Below are positions 47,394 to 57,016 of a stretch of DNA of 64,000 nt, piece by piece. Origin of the DNA: Dietzia psychralcaliphila (lineage in GTDB: Bacteria > Actinomycetota > Actinomycetes > Mycobacteriales > Mycobacteriaceae); NCBI RefSeq assembly GCF_003096095.1, contig NZ_CP015453.1, positions 2,232,001-2,296,000 on the forward strand. Reading direction: 5' to 3'. The translations under genes and the position numbers were made by a program. The notes below the pieces were generated by a model, which saw nothing but the letters and a program-made list of their open reading frames with translations, searched no databases and was not told the origin of the DNA. Every line of letters begins with the position of its first letter. The stretch's first letter is position 1.

Positions 47394-47735
47394 CTATTCC
47401 TCCTTCTCTGCCCGCGCCATCTCCTGGACGTAGGCGTCCAACTTGTCGAAGCTCTGGTTCCAGAACCGCTCGAACCCGCCGACCCACTCGTGGACCGGTC
47501 GGAGACCGCCGGGGTCGAGGTCGTAGAGGCGCTGCCTGCCCTCACGTCGATCGCGCACCAGACCGACCTCGCGGAGCACCCGCAGATGCTTGGACGCCCC
47601 GGGCTGGGTGATCCCCAGTTCGAGCGCGACCTCGGTCACCGGACGCTCGCCCGCCCGCAGCAGGACCAGGATCTCCCTGCGCTGAGGTTCGGCGATCGCG
47701 TTGAACACGTCCGAGGTCGTTGCTGCTCGTGCCAT
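47394..47735 (-). CDS. ArsR-family (winged-helix) transcriptional regulator
   Basis: 113 residues. Helix-turn-helix VTEVALELGITQPGASKHLRVLREVGLV near residue 33-60 and a downstream RDRREGRQRLYDL wing; the C-terminus WVGGFERFWNQSFDKLDAYVQEM is typical of regulators beside SRPBCC genes. No metal cysteines. ATG at 47735 fixed by a leaderless -10 box. Probably represses itself and the fusion gene. Confidence 0.9.
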   Translation of the reverse strand: MARAATTSDVFNAIAEPQRREILVLLRAGERPVTEVALELGITQPGASKHLRVLREVGLVRDRREGRQRLYDLDPGGLRPVHEWVGGFERFWNQSFDKLDAYVQEMARAEKEE

Positions 47736-47742
47736 GACGACG

Positions 47743-47770
47743 ATAATATTCCCATATAGGAAAGTGTCAA
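47743..47770 (-). promoter_or_regulatory. arsR promoter with embedded operator
   Basis: Minus strand: consensus TTGACA -35 (47765-47770), 16-base spacer, TATTAT -10 (47743-47748), seven bases before the ATG. The spacer holds the inverted repeat TTCC-TATATG-GGAA (47749-47762), an ideal place for a self-repressing regulator. Confidence 0.75.
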
Positions 47771-47804
47771 TGGGGGCGGCGCCCACTCTCGTGCCGATGT
47801 CCGC

Positions 47805-49568
47805 TCAACAGGTGGGCGTGGGCGCCGCTCCATTCCAGCGGTCGAGGGTCCACGTCACGAGTTGCGGGGTCAGTGGCGAGTCCGCGGCGACCAACCCGTT
47901 GTGATCGAGACCCGGGTAGGTCCGGTAGTCGAGCGGCTCGCCGTCCGCGCAACGGGCGTCCACCCAGTCCTGCTGCATCGCCGGCTTGACCAACGGGTCG
48001 GCCAGGCCCTGGGCGATCAGCACGGGCGCGGGCCACGGTCCGGTCGGCGAGTTCTCCCTCAGTTTCTCCCCCAGGTCGCCGTCGAGCACCGGGTCGGGGA
48101 ACACCTGCTCGGGGATCTGGGTACCACGCACCAGCGCCGCGATCGCGTCCTGCTCGTTGAAGCACAGGTCGCCGATCTTCTCCACACCGTGCGCGGTACC
48201 AGGGTTGAGGTGCCCGGCCAGATCCAGCTCGGGGTAGACCTCGTTCCACGATTGCGCGATGTAGGCGGAGACCGTCTTGCCACCCACCTCGTCCTTGCTC
48301 ATCTCGGCGAGCGTGTAGAGGTCCGTGGCGGGAGCCATCCCGACGATGCCCAGGAGGGTCAGCTCGGGAGCGTAGGCGTCGGCGATCTGACCGGTCCACA
48401 GTGCGCCGTGCCCGCCCTGCGAGTGCCCCCAGACCACGGTGTCGCTGCTCAGGGTCAGACCGTCGAGTTGCTTCGCCGCGCGGGAGGCGTCGAGGACGTT
48501 GCGCGCCTCCACCTGTCCGACCAGGTACGGGTGCATCCCGGACGTGCCCAGTCCCACGTAGTCGGAGATGACCCCCGCCCAGCCGTGGTCGGTCACCATC
48601 TGTGTGAGCGCCGTACCCGCGCCGTCGGCGAACGGGGTGGGGCTCATCGACGGCGCGCAGCGCGGGACGATCCCGGTCGTCCCGTGCGCCACGCTGAGCA
48701 AGGGCAACACGTCCGTGCCCCGGTCGCTCGGCGCGATGGCGGTGCCGCTGACGGCGATCACCGTGCCATCGGGCGTGGTGGTGGTGTAGAGGATGCGCCA
48801 GGCGTCGGCCCCGGAGGGAACACCGGTGGTGAGCGTCTCGGCCCGCAGCAGCACCCCGGGTTCGGCGGGCAGTGGCTCCGTGGACGTGTAGAACTCGTCG
48901 GGCGCCGGGCGATCGTCCCCGCGCAGCAGCAGTGCGCTGCCGATCGTCAGCGCGACCACCACCAGAAACACCGACACCGCGAGGATCGTCCGCCCCCACC
49001 TGCGGATACGTCCCGAGCCGGCCCGTGCGGTCGCGCGTTCCCGCCGGCGGTGGAGAAGTGGATCCAGAAGCCCGCGGAGCCCCACGAACACCAACCACGC
49101 ACCCACGCCGAACCTCATCAGCTCGACTGCCAGAACCGGCCAGACCAGGCACAGCAGCCCGAACAGGACGGCTGCGGAACCGCTGAACAGCCCCGCCACC
49201 CGGCGGTCGGTCTCGCTGCGGACTGCGGCCACGATCGTGTGGACACCGTGAACGATCAACGCGGTGACCATGACCCACAGCAGACTGCGGATACTCGCGG
49301 ACTGCCATACGAGCACCACGATCCCCGCCGTGGCAGTGGCGAGTCCGGTGAGTATCCGCGCCCACCACCGTGAGTGGCCGGCGCCGTCGACGCCGATCAC
49401 CGTCGCCAGTCCGACGACGACGAGGCCGGCACCCGCCACCCTGACGATCTCCGGGAGGGCGAGGTGGGCAAGGATCAACAGCGCGCCCAGGGCGATCGCC
49501 CCGAGCGCCAGGACGATGCCGACGACTCGACTGTCCCGACCGGCCCGATCGTCGACCATCTCGCTCAT
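47805..49568 (-). CDS. Membrane-anchored secretory-lipase-type alpha/beta hydrolase
   Basis: 587 residues from the ATG at 49568 (MSEMVDD, with GAGGGG six bases upstream; an ATG at 49574 touches the ribosome site). The first 200 or so residues hold about six to seven hydrophobic helices (DUF308/HdeD-like, for example ILTGLATATAGIVVLVWQSA). After another helix (near 197-215) comes a secretory-lipase (LIP) catalytic domain with nucleophile WGHSQGGHGA (Ser near 384), Asp in GLADPLV and His in LDHNGLV, so the hydrolase faces outside. Esterase or lipase activity is inferred from the fold. Confidence 0.82.
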   Translation of the reverse strand: MSEMVDDRAGRDSRVVGIVLALGAIALGALLILAHLALPEIVRVAGAGLVVVGLATVIGVDGAGHSRWWARILTGLATATAGIVVLVWQSASIRSLLWVMVTALIVHGVHTIVAAVRSETDRRVAGLFSGSAAVLFGLLCLVWPVLAVELMRFGVGAWLVFVGLRGLLDPLLHRRRERATARAGSGRIRRWGRTILAVSVFLVVVALTIGSALLLRGDDRPAPDEFYTSTEPLPAEPGVLLRAETLTTGVPSGADAWRILYTTTTPDGTVIAVSGTAIAPSDRGTDVLPLLSVAHGTTGIVPRCAPSMSPTPFADGAGTALTQMVTDHGWAGVISDYVGLGTSGMHPYLVGQVEARNVLDASRAAKQLDGLTLSSDTVVWGHSQGGHGALWTGQIADAYAPELTLLGIVGMAPATDLYTLAEMSKDEVGGKTVSAYIAQSWNEVYPELDLAGHLNPGTAHGVEKIGDLCFNEQDAIAALVRGTQIPEQVFPDPVLDGDLGEKLRENSPTGPWPAPVLIAQGLADPLVKPAMQQDWVDARCADGEPLDYRTYPGLDHNGLVAADSPLTPQLVTWTLDRWNGAAPTPTC

Positions 49569-49758
49569 CGTCATCCCCTCGCGGTGGGCTCAGGTCGTCA
49601 TGCCGACGGCACGGACCGCCCTCGAGTGAAGATATCTGTTATCCCCGCCCGACCAGTGGGAACAGGGCGAGCTCACCCGTCCCCGGTTCCGGATCGGTGT
49701 CCGAGTGGCCACCCTCGCACGGCCGGCCCCGGCACGCGTGGTGTGCTTTGATGAGGCC

Positions 49759-50130
49759 GTGGACACCACCCACGTCACGCCCCTGCTCCTGACGACTCTG
49801 TCCGCGTTCCAAGCCGGTCTGGCAGCCGGGGCCCCGTGGGGACGCGTCTCATTCGGCGGCACCCATCCGGGCGTCCTGCCGCCCCGACTCCGCGTGGTCA
49901 GCGGCATCGCGTCGCCGGTGTATCTCGCCGCCGCTCTGGCACTCCTCTCCGAACGCACACCGCCACGCGCACGTGACCTCGTCTCGCGCGCCTGTGTGGG
50001 CGTCGGAACTGCGGGCACCGTGGTGAACGCCCTCTCGCCGTCGCCACCCGAGAGGGTCTGGAGCGTGTTCTCCCTCGCCCTCGCCACCGCCTCGTGGCGC
50101 GACGTCCGGCGCGAGCGACGAGCGCGGTAG
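49759..50130 (+). CDS. Small membrane protein, hypothetical
   Basis: 123 residues starting at GTG 49759. Three hydrophobic stretches (LLLTTLSAFQAGLAAGA, VVSGIASPVYLAAALALL, ACVGVGTAGTVVNAL) with a basic C-terminus (RDVRRERRAR). Conserved-looking small membrane protein; no known function. A TTTGAT -10 like box lies six bases before the GTG. ArfB follows 44 bases later on the same strand. Confidence 0.6.
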   Translation: MDTTHVTPLLLTTLSAFQAGLAAGAPWGRVSFGGTHPGVLPPRLRVVSGIASPVYLAAALALLSERTPPRARDLVSRACVGVGTAGTVVNALSPSPPERVWSVFSLALATASWRDVRRERRAR

Positions 50131-50174
50131 AGGACCGTTGTGCCGCGGATGCCGGCGGCGGCACACTGGAGGTC

Positions 50175-50618
50175 ATGGACGACCTGAGAGTGGAGCCCGG
50201 CCCGGGCCTTCCCGCCGGTCTGCACGTGCCGGCGGGAGAACTCCTCGAGCAGTTCTCCCGGTCCTCGGGACCCGGGGGCCAGGGCGTCAACACGGCCGAC
50301 TCCCGAGTCCAGTTGAGCCTGGATCTGGCCACGACCACGGCGCTGAGCGACGTCCAGCGCGCCCGCGCGCTCGACCGACTCGCCCCGTCCCTCTCGGGCT
50401 CCGTGCTCACCATCGCCGCGTCGGAGCACCGGTCACAGAGGCAGAACCGGCGGGCCGCACGGAATCGGCTCGCGACCCTGCTCCGGGACGCCCTCGCACC
50501 GGAGGCCGTCCGGCGGCCGACACGGCCCACCTACGGTTCGCGCCTGCGACGCCTGGACGCCAAGAGCCGCCGTTCGCAGGCCAAGGTGAGCCGGCGACGC
50601 CCGAGTGCGTCGGACTGA
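50175..50618 (+). CDS. arfB: Alternative ribosome-rescue peptidyl-tRNA hydrolase (ArfB/YaeJ)
   Basis: 147 residues. Releases ribosomes stalled without a stop codon. GGQ motif in SSGPGGQGVNTADSRVQL near residue 34-36, where hydrolysis occurs, and a basic tail (SRLRRLDAKSRRSQAKVSRRR) that inserts into the mRNA channel. Both hallmarks are intact. GGAGG precedes the ATG at 50175 by three to four bases. Confidence 0.9.
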   Translation: MDDLRVEPGPGLPAGLHVPAGELLEQFSRSSGPGGQGVNTADSRVQLSLDLATTTALSDVQRARALDRLAPSLSGSVLTIAASEHRSQRQNRRAARNRLATLLRDALAPEAVRRPTRPTYGSRLRRLDAKSRRSQAKVSRRRPSASD

Positions 50619-50694
50619 CCCACCTGCGTTCTGCGCCTCTGTCGAACCGACCCACGTGGGTGCTTCCCCTCGTCGGGAGGGGACGGGACGCCGC

Positions 50695-51471
50695 CTACTG
50701 GTCGTAGGTCATCCAGTTGGACAGTTGCTCGGTGGAGACCTTGGTGAGCCACATCTGCCACAGCGGACCGAAGGACACCCGCCGGACACCCAAATTCCTG
50801 AGGACGGCCAGGTCCCCGGCGCCGTGGCCCTTGACGGGATGCGCGGTCACGTTGACCGGGATCGAGACCGCCCCGACGAGCCTGGTCACCTGGTCGGCGG
50901 ACGTCAGCCCCACCGGATACACCGAGCGTGCGCCGGCCTGCTCCATCAGCACGATCCGCTCGGCCGCCTCGGCGAGTGGATCGGAGAAGACGTCGGCACC
51001 GAGTTTGACCGCATCCGTGCGGCCGTTGATCACGAACGGCACACCGGCCTCGTCCGCAGCGCGGCGGGCGCCGGCGATGTAGTCGGCATGCTCATGCTTG
51101 TCTCGAACCCGGTCGCCCTCGCCGTGGACCACGTCCTCGATGTTGGCCCCCACCGCGCCGGCCTCGAGCAGCCGTGAGATCAACTCGTCCGGGGCGAGCC
51201 CGTACCCGGACTCCACGTCCGCGCTCACGGGGACGTCGACCGAGTCGGCGATCCTGCTCACCACCCTGAGGTACTCACCGAAGTCCATCTGTTCGCCGTC
51301 GGCGCTGCCGATGGCGTCGGCGACCGGGTGGCTTCCCACGGTGAGTCCGTGGAAACCCACGCCCGCGGCGGTCCGGGCACTCCAGGTGTCCCAGACGGTC
51401 GGGAGAACCAGCAGGTCCCCCGAGTCGTGTAGAGCGGCCAGTTCCCGTGCCCGTGCACCCACATCGGTCAT
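50695..51471 (-). CDS. Isocitrate lyase/PEP mutase family protein
   Basis: 258 residues, a PEP-mutase/methylisocitrate-lyase-type barrel. VSADVESGYG metal-binding motif near residue 82, NIEDVVHGEGD, FVINGRTDAVKLG. The catalytic KKCGH-type loop of true isocitrate lyases is missing, as in many relatives; so a small oxo-acid lyase or phosphonopyruvate hydrolase-like activity is possible. Also called an oxaloacetate decarboxylase-type protein. ATG at 51471 with GAGGAGG upstream. Confidence 0.82.
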   Translation of the reverse strand: MTDVGARARELAALHDSGDLLVLPTVWDTWSARTAAGVGFHGLTVGSHPVADAIGSADGEQMDFGEYLRVVSRIADSVDVPVSADVESGYGLAPDELISRLLEAGAVGANIEDVVHGEGDRVRDKHEHADYIAGARRAADEAGVPFVINGRTDAVKLGADVFSDPLAEAAERIVLMEQAGARSVYPVGLTSADQVTRLVGAVSIPVNVTAHPVKGHGAGDLAVLRNLGVRRVSFGPLWQMWLTKVSTEQLSNWMTYDQ

Positions 51472-51795
51472 CGTCGACGCCTCCTCGGCAGTAGCGGTCC
51501 CCCGACACTAGGCCTGATCTGGCAGACGCGATACCGACCGTCAGCGCCCGCACCGGGGGGACGGCCCGACCCGGTACGCCCCGGTCGGGGTCCCCGCCGC
51601 CGAAAAACGCCGCGGAGGCGTGCGTCGTGGGACACAGTGCAGGGTGATGCCGAGACGATCACTCAACCGCGCATGTGCACCGATCGACCACACCGGGGGG
51701 CTCTGGCCACGCCGGCCCGACTCGGGTGATGATGGTGCAGGCGTGCTGATGCCGTTCCACAAGAACACGATCAGCCTGAAAAGAAAAGAGCCGAC
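51472..51795. other. 324-base intergenic region, mostly unassigned
   Basis: Divergent gap between the PEP-mutase-family gene and the isocitrate dehydrogenase gene. Minus-strand TAGTGT at 51506-51511 could be a -10 box. The isocitrate dehydrogenase ATG is preceded by an A/G-only tract (GAAAAGAAAAGAG) as ribosome site. Nothing else recognised. Confidence 0.5.
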
Positions 51796-54030
51796 ATGAC
51801 CCCAGGCAGACAGACAATCATCTACACCCTCACCGATGAGGCCCCACGACTGGCGACGGAAGCGTTCCTGCCGGTCGTCCGCACCTTTACCGAGGCCGCC
51901 GACATCGACGTCACGACGAGCGACATCTCGGTGGCCGCCCGCATCCTGGCCGCCTTCCCGGATCGGTTGACCGAGGAACAGAAGGTTCCCGACAACCTGG
52001 CCGAACTGGGACTGATGACCCAGGAACCGGGCACCAACATCATCAAGCTCCCCAATATCAGTGCCTCGGTCCCCCAGTTGAACACCGCCATCGCGGAGCT
52101 CCAGGCCAAGGGCTACGACATCCCCAAGTACCCGTACGACCCGCAGACCCCCGAGGAGATCGAGGTCGCCGAGCGACTCTCCGCGTGTCTGGGCAGTGCC
52201 GTGAACCCGGTGCTCCGCCAGGGCAACTCGGACCGCCGCGCCCCGAAGGCGGTCAAGGAGTACGCCCGGGCCAACCCGCATTCGATGGGCAAGTGGTCGA
52301 TGGCCTCGCAGACCCACGTCGCACACATGACGCACGGCGACTTCTACGCCGGCGAGAAGTCGATCATCCTCGACCGCGCCTGCGATGCGCGCATGGAGGT
52401 GGTGACGCCGGACGGCGAGACCCACGTCCTCAAGACGGTGCCCCTCGAGGCCGGCGAGGTCGTCGACTCCATGTTCATGAGCAAGAAGGCGCTCCTCGAG
52501 TTCTACGAGGAGCAGCTCAACGACGCCAAGGAGACCGGCGTCATGTTCTCCCTCCACGTCAAGGCCACGATGATGAAGGTCAGCCACCCCATCGTGTTCG
52601 GCCACGCGGTCAGGGTCTTCTACAAGGAGGCCTTCGACAAGCACCACGACCTGTTCGACGAGCTCGGGATCAACGTCAACAACGGCATGGTCGACCTGTA
52701 CGACAAGATCGAGACGCTCCCGTCCTCCAAGAAGGAGGAGATCATCGAGGATCTGCACCGGTGCCACGAGCACCGGCCGGAGCTGGCGATGGTCGACTCC
52801 GCCCGCGGTATCACCAACTTCCACTCGCCCTCGGACATCATCGTCGACGCGTCGATGCCCGCGATGATCCGTATCGGCGGGAAGATGTACGGCGCCGACG
52901 GTCGCAAGAAGGACACCAAGGCGGTCATCCCGGAATCCACGTTCGCGCGGATCTACCAGGAGATCATCAACTTCTGCAAGACCAACGGGTCGTTCGACCC
53001 GACCACGATGGGCACCGTGCCGAACGTCGGACTCATGGCCCAGAAGGCCGAGGAGTACGGCAGCCACGACAAGACCTTCGAGGTCCAGTACGACGGCGTG
53101 GCCAACATCGTCGACGCCGCCACCGGCGAGGTCCTGCTCTCCCAGGACGTCGAAGCCGGGGATATCTGGCGCATGTGCACCGTCAAGGACGCGCCGATCC
53201 GCGACTGGGTGAAACTCGCCGTGGACCGTGCCCGCGCCTCGGAGATGCCGGCCGTCTTCTGGCTCGACCCGTACCGCCCGCACGAGAACAACCTCATCAC
53301 CCTGGTCAGGAAGTACCTCGCCGACCACGACACCGAGGGCCTGGACATCCAGATCATGTCCCAGGTGCGTGCCATGCGCTACACCCTCGAGCGCGCGTGG
53401 CGAGGCCTGGACACCATCTCGGTGACCGGCAACATCCTGCGCGACTACCTCACCGATCTGTTCCCGATCCTCGAGCTCGGTACCAGTGCCAAGATGCTGT
53501 CGATCGTGCCCCTGATGGCGGGCGGTGGACTGTACGAGACCGGCGCGGGCGGATCGGCGCCGAAGCACGTCCAGCAGCTGGTGGAGGAGAACCACCTGCG
53601 CTGGGACTCACTCGGAGAGTTCCTCGCGCTGGGGGCCAGCCTGGACGACCTGGGGCGCAAGGACGACAACCCCAAGGCCACTATCCTGGCCAAGACGCTC
53701 GACACCGCGACCGGCAAGCTGTTGGAGAACCGGAAGGGGCCGTCCCGCGTCACCGGTGAGCTCGACAACCGGGGTAGCCAGTTCTGGCTCGCGCTGTACT
53801 GGGCCCAGGAGCTGGCCGCGCAGACCGAGGACCGGGACCTGGCGGCGCACTTCGCTCCGCTGGCGGAGAAGCTGACCGCGGACAAGGACACCATCCTCGA
53901 GGAGCTGCTGTCGGTCCAGGGCACCAAGGTCGAGCTGGGAGGCTACTTCCAGCCCTCCGTCGAGAAGCTGCGGGAGGCCATGCGCCCGAGCGAGACGTTC
54001 AACTCCGCTCTCGAAAGCACCCTCGCCTGA
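51796..54030 (+). CDS. icd: Monomeric NADP-dependent isocitrate dehydrogenase (type II)
   Basis: 744 residues, the single-chain form found in actinobacteria such as Corynebacterium. Converts isocitrate to 2-oxoglutarate with NADP. Sequence runs through the typical [34 protein letters not shown]-like [12 protein letters not shown] and [33 protein letters not shown] blocks, and [27 protein letters not shown]. It is the TCA-cycle NADPH source. A 16-base-pair hairpin terminates transcription. Confidence 0.97.
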   Translation: MTPGRQTIIYTLTDEAPRLATEAFLPVVRTFTEAADIDVTTSDISVAARILAAFPDRLTEEQKVPDNLAELGLMTQEPGTNIIKLPNISASVPQLNTAIAELQAKGYDIPKYPYDPQTPEEIEVAERLSACLGSAVNPVLRQGNSDRRAPKAVKEYARANPHSMGKWSMASQTHVAHMTHGDFYAGEKSIILDRACDARMEVVTPDGETHVLKTVPLEAGEVVDSMFMSKKALLEFYEEQLNDAKETGVMFSLHVKATMMKVSHPIVFGHAVRVFYKEAFDKHHDLFDELGINVNNGMVDLYDKIETLPSSKKEEIIEDLHRCHEHRPELAMVDSARGITNFHSPSDIIVDASMPAMIRIGGKMYGADGRKKDTKAVIPESTFARIYQEIINFCKTNGSFDPTTMGTVPNVGLMAQKAEEYGSHDKTFEVQYDGVANIVDAATGEVLLSQDVEAGDIWRMCTVKDAPIRDWVKLAVDRARASEMPAVFWLDPYRPHENNLITLVRKYLADHDTEGLDIQIMSQVRAMRYTLERAWRGLDTISVTGNILRDYLTDLFPILELGTSAKMLSIVPLMAGGGLYETGAGGSAPKHVQQLVEENHLRWDSLGEFLALGASLDDLGRKDDNPKATILAKTLDTATGKLLENRKGPSRVTGELDNRGSQFWLALYWAQELAAQTEDRDLAAHFAPLAEKLTADKDTILEELLSVQGTKVELGGYFQPSVEKLREAMRPSETFNSALESTLA

Positions 54031-54061
54031 CCCGCCCCTTCCGCCCCACCGCACCCCGCCC

Positions 54062-54098
54062 CACCGCACCCACCGGCCACGTGCCGGTGGGTGCGGTG
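54062..54098. terminator. Strong hairpin terminator after icd
   Basis: A perfect 16-base-pair stem (left arm 54062-54077, CACCGCACCCACCGGC; right arm 54083-54098) closes on loop CACGT. No U tract, as is common in high-GC actinobacteria. Confidence 0.85.
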
Positions 54099-54194
54099 TC
54101 GCATGGTGCCGACAGCACGCGTGATCGTCGAGTCACCTCGCGGCGATCCGGGATGACGATAGAGTGAGCCAGATCACACTTACTGGAGGGCATC

Positions 54195-54401
54195 ATGAAC
54201 CACGTGTATAGCGTCACGGAAATCGTCGGCTCGTCACCGAACGGGACGGACGAGGCGATCACCAACGCGATCGCGGAAGCATCCAAGTCCCTGCGCAACC
54301 TCGAGTGGTTCGAGGTGCAGTCTGTCCGCGGAAAGCTGGACGGGGACAGCGTGGCCCACTGGCAGGTGACCATCAAGGTCGGGTTCCGGCACGAGTCCTG
54401 A
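54195..54401 (+). CDS. Dodecin flavin-storage protein
   Basis: 68 residues, the size of the family. VYSVTEIVGSSPNGTDEAITNAIAEASKSLRNLEWFEVQSVRG and the aromatic WFEV motif mark dodecin, a dodecameric shell that buffers flavins and CoA. GGAGG six bases before the ATG. A TAGAGT -10 like box lies at 54160-54165. Confidence 0.92.
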   Translation: MNHVYSVTEIVGSSPNGTDEAITNAIAEASKSLRNLEWFEVQSVRGKLDGDSVAHWQVTIKVGFRHES

Positions 54402-54469
54402 GCGTCGTCTGACCCGCCGGCCGGGCATGCTCCCCGCTCGGCGAAGAGTCGATCCGGCATCCACCCGCA

Positions 54470-54475
54470 TATAGT
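54470..54475 (+). promoter_or_regulatory. -10 box
   Basis: TATAGT about 44 bases before the ATG of the dehydrogenase-like gene at 54519; matches TANNNT. Confidence 0.5.
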
Positions 54476-54518
54476 CGGGCGAGGAGCTGGCGTCGGTTCC
54501 CTGATGATGGGAGTCCGA

Positions 54519-55739
54519 ATGTCCGGAACCGCTGAACCGTCCGATACCGCCTCCGGTACTACACCGGGTGAGGTCGCCACCGAGGGGCATCTCCTCACCC
54601 TCGGTTTCCTCGCGGGCTCCACCATGGAGAACGAGCGGCGGCTCCCGATACACCCCCGTCACCTTGACCGGATCGATCCGGACGTGCGTGCGCGGATGGT
54701 CGTCGAGCGCGGCTATGCCGCTGACTTCCAGCTGGAACCCGGCTACGTCGAGTCGCGCGTGGGCAGGGTCGCGGATCGCGCCGAGGTGATCGCCGCCGCC
54801 GATGTGTTGTTGCTGCCGAAGCCCCAGTTGGACGACATGACCGATATCCCCGAAGGTCGCGTCCTGTGGGGATGGCCCCACTGCGTGCAGGATGCGGGAT
54901 TGACGCAGGCAGCGATCGACCGCCGGCTCACCCTCATCGCGTTCGAGGCGATGAACCACTGGACCCGTCAGGGCGAATTCAGCCTGCACGTGCTCCACAA
55001 GAACAACGAGCTCGCGGGCTACTGCTCCGTGCTGCACTCGTTGAGCCTCATCGGGTCGACCGGCGACTACGGGCCACGACTCAGTGCGGTCGTGATCGGC
55101 TTCGGCGCGACGGCACGAGGCGCGGTGACCGCCCTCAAGGCGCACGGGATCCACGACATCCAGGTCCTCACACAGCGCGGCGCCTCGGCGGTCGGCTCCC
55201 CGATCCACAGCGCACAGATCACCCAGCTCAACACCGACGAGGGCGAGACGCATCTCAGCACGGTGCCCACCGAGGACGGCGACGTCCTCCTCCCCACGTT
55301 CCTCGCCTCGCACGACATCGTGGTCAACTGCACGCTCCAGGACGTCACGGCCCCGTTGACCTACCTGCGGACCGTGGACCTGGAGGAGTTCGCTGCGGGC
55401 AGCCTGATCATCGACGTCTCGTGCGACGCCGGCATGGGCTTCGAGTGGGCGCAGCCCACCGGATTCGACGATCCGATGTTCACCGTCGGGCAGGGAGTGA
55501 ACTACTACGCCGTCGACCACAGCCCGTCCTACCTGTGGAACGCGGCGACGTGGGAGATCAGCGAGGCGCTCCTGCCGTTCCTGCGCACCGTGATGGAAGG
55601 TCCCTCCGCATGGGAGGAGAACCCGACGATCACCCGGGCGATCGAGATCCACGAGGGCGTCATCAAGAACCCCGACATCCTGGCGTTCCAGGGCCGCGAA
55701 CCGGACTTCCCTCACGCGCGGACCGCCGACCAGGTGTGA
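54519..55739 (+). CDS. N5-(carboxyethyl)ornithine synthase / alanine dehydrogenase-like protein
   Basis: 406 residues. Resembles the alanine-dehydrogenase superfamily member N5-(carboxyethyl)ornithine synthase of Lactococcus, which reductively joins pyruvate to ornithine or lysine with NADPH. Features: LGFLAGSTMENERRLPIHP, HVLHKNNELAGYCSVLHSL and the nucleotide motif VVIGFGATARGAVTAL. ATG at 54519 is preferred (GGGAG five bases upstream); ATGs at 54504/54507 lack spacing. No ornithine gene nearby, so a different amino acid substrate is possible. Confidence 0.7.
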   Translation: MSGTAEPSDTASGTTPGEVATEGHLLTLGFLAGSTMENERRLPIHPRHLDRIDPDVRARMVVERGYAADFQLEPGYVESRVGRVADRAEVIAAADVLLLPKPQLDDMTDIPEGRVLWGWPHCVQDAGLTQAAIDRRLTLIAFEAMNHWTRQGEFSLHVLHKNNELAGYCSVLHSLSLIGSTGDYGPRLSAVVIGFGATARGAVTALKAHGIHDIQVLTQRGASAVGSPIHSAQITQLNTDEGETHLSTVPTEDGDVLLPTFLASHDIVVNCTLQDVTAPLTYLRTVDLEEFAAGSLIIDVSCDAGMGFEWAQPTGFDDPMFTVGQGVNYYAVDHSPSYLWNAATWEISEALLPFLRTVMEGPSAWEENPTITRAIEIHEGVIKNPDILAFQGREPDFPHARTADQV

Positions 55740-55848
55740 AGTCCGGGGAGATCTGGTCGTCTGCCGTCGATGTCGGCCGGAAGCCCGTTCCGGTCTGAAG
55801 GGTGCCGCGGAGGTTGCCCGGTTGTGCCCGTCACGGTTCGATGACCGG

Positions 55849-56196
55849 ATGACTGTCGAACGAATCGTCCCCAACCTCACCGTCTCGGACCTCTCCCTGG
55901 CCGTCCGCGAACACACCACCGCCCTGGGACTCAGGGTCGTGATGGACCACGGGTGGATCGTCACCCTGGAAGGTGCGGGTGGCCGGCAATTGAGCCTGAT
56001 CACCCGCGACGCCACCGCGCCCGTGAACCCGGACGTCTCCGTGTTCGTCGACGACATCGGCGCCGCGTACGACGCCGCGACAACCGCCGGGGTCGAGATC
56101 CTCCACCCCCTGACCGACGAGGACTGGGGAGTCACGCGCTTCTGCTACCGCGATTCCTCGGGCAACGTGGTGAACGTCGGTGCGCACTCGGGGTAG
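55849..56196 (+). CDS. VOC-family (glyoxalase-like) protein
   Basis: 115 residues, a single VOC domain (MTVERIVPNLTVSDLSLAV, RQLSLITRDATAPVNPDVSVFVDD, GVTRFCYRDSSGNVVNVGAH). Substrate unknown; the third VOC protein of the window. ATG at 55849. Confidence 0.75.
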   Translation: MTVERIVPNLTVSDLSLAVREHTTALGLRVVMDHGWIVTLEGAGGRQLSLITRDATAPVNPDVSVFVDDIGAAYDAATTAGVEILHPLTDEDWGVTRFCYRDSSGNVVNVGAHSG

Positions 56197-56271
56197 TTGT
56201 CGGACACGACGGTTCCCACCGGGCATACCGCGTCACGGACGAGTCAGGGTTCGTGCCTCACCCGGCGCTGG

Positions 56272-56964
56272 TCACCCTCCGAGCACCCGCGAGAGTCGCT
56301 TCTTGCCGCGGTTCTCCCGCACGATCCAGGCGACGTCCGGATCGGTCTGGTCGAGGGCCGCGAACGCCGCGAGGCCGGGCTCCGGATCGGCCGCCACCGC
56401 GACGCTCCAGCAGTAGCCGAGGCTCTGACGCATTGTCCGGACGTCGGCGTGCTTCCGCTCGTCGGCGGGGTGCGCCACCAGCCCCGCAGTGCACCGCCGG
56501 CAGACCTCGACCGCCGTCGCCGCGGCCTCGTGCGTATGAAGCAGGCGCGGCTCGCAGATGGCGGCTACTGCCGCTCTCCGGACCAGGGGGTGCTCGTCGT
56601 CGGCCCAGTCCAGCACGATCCGCTCGAGGGCCGGGAAGTCGTGGTCGCCGAGTCGCTGAAGCCCCGTCGCGACGGCTTCGCGCACCCGCCACCGCCCGTC
56701 CTTGCTCAGCTCGTGCAACCGGGCGGCGACCTGCTGGTCAGCGGCCGCCTCGCCGATGCCGACCACGCCGCAGAAGGTCCGATACTCGTCGCCGCTGGCG
56801 ATCAATTCATCGAACATCGCTCCGTCGCCCAGGTCGGCGACGGCCATGGCCAGCTGCGTGTTGGCGCGGGGACCCGGGAGACGGGAGTGCGCGTCCAGAT
56901 ATGCCGGCCATGCCGATCGATCCCGGAGGCTGAGCTCATGGCGGTGCTGAGTCATACCGGGCAT
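56272..56964 (-). CDS. HEAT-repeat-like protein
   Basis: 230 residues of short helix pairs. HEAT-like segments RWRVREAVATGLQRLGDHDFPALERIVLDWADDEHPLVRRAAVAAICEP around residues 90-140 look like the DNA alkylation-repair/HEAT fold. No catalytic motif. Likely a scaffold or nucleic-acid binding protein; function unknown. ATG at 56964 (or 56955, MTQHRHELS). Confidence 0.68.
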   Translation of the reverse strand: MPGMTQHRHELSLRDRSAWPAYLDAHSRLPGPRANTQLAMAVADLGDGAMFDELIASGDEYRTFCGVVGIGEAAADQQVAARLHELSKDGRWRVREAVATGLQRLGDHDFPALERIVLDWADDEHPLVRRAAVAAICEPRLLHTHEAAATAVEVCRRCTAGLVAHPADERKHADVRTMRQSLGYCWSVAVAADPEPGLAAFAALDQTDPDVAWIVRENRGKKRLSRVLGG

Positions 56965-57016
56965 GACACCACACCAGGGATCCCGCCTCTGCCGGGATGG
57001 GGACTCGGGTGCACCG

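Noticed and set aside
51541-53595. 684-codon open frame antisense to isocitrate dehydrogenase
   Set aside because: Third-position GC bias keeps the opposite frame open; translation is low-complexity Val/Gly/Asp/Arg-rich with no family motif, while the plus strand is a full icd.
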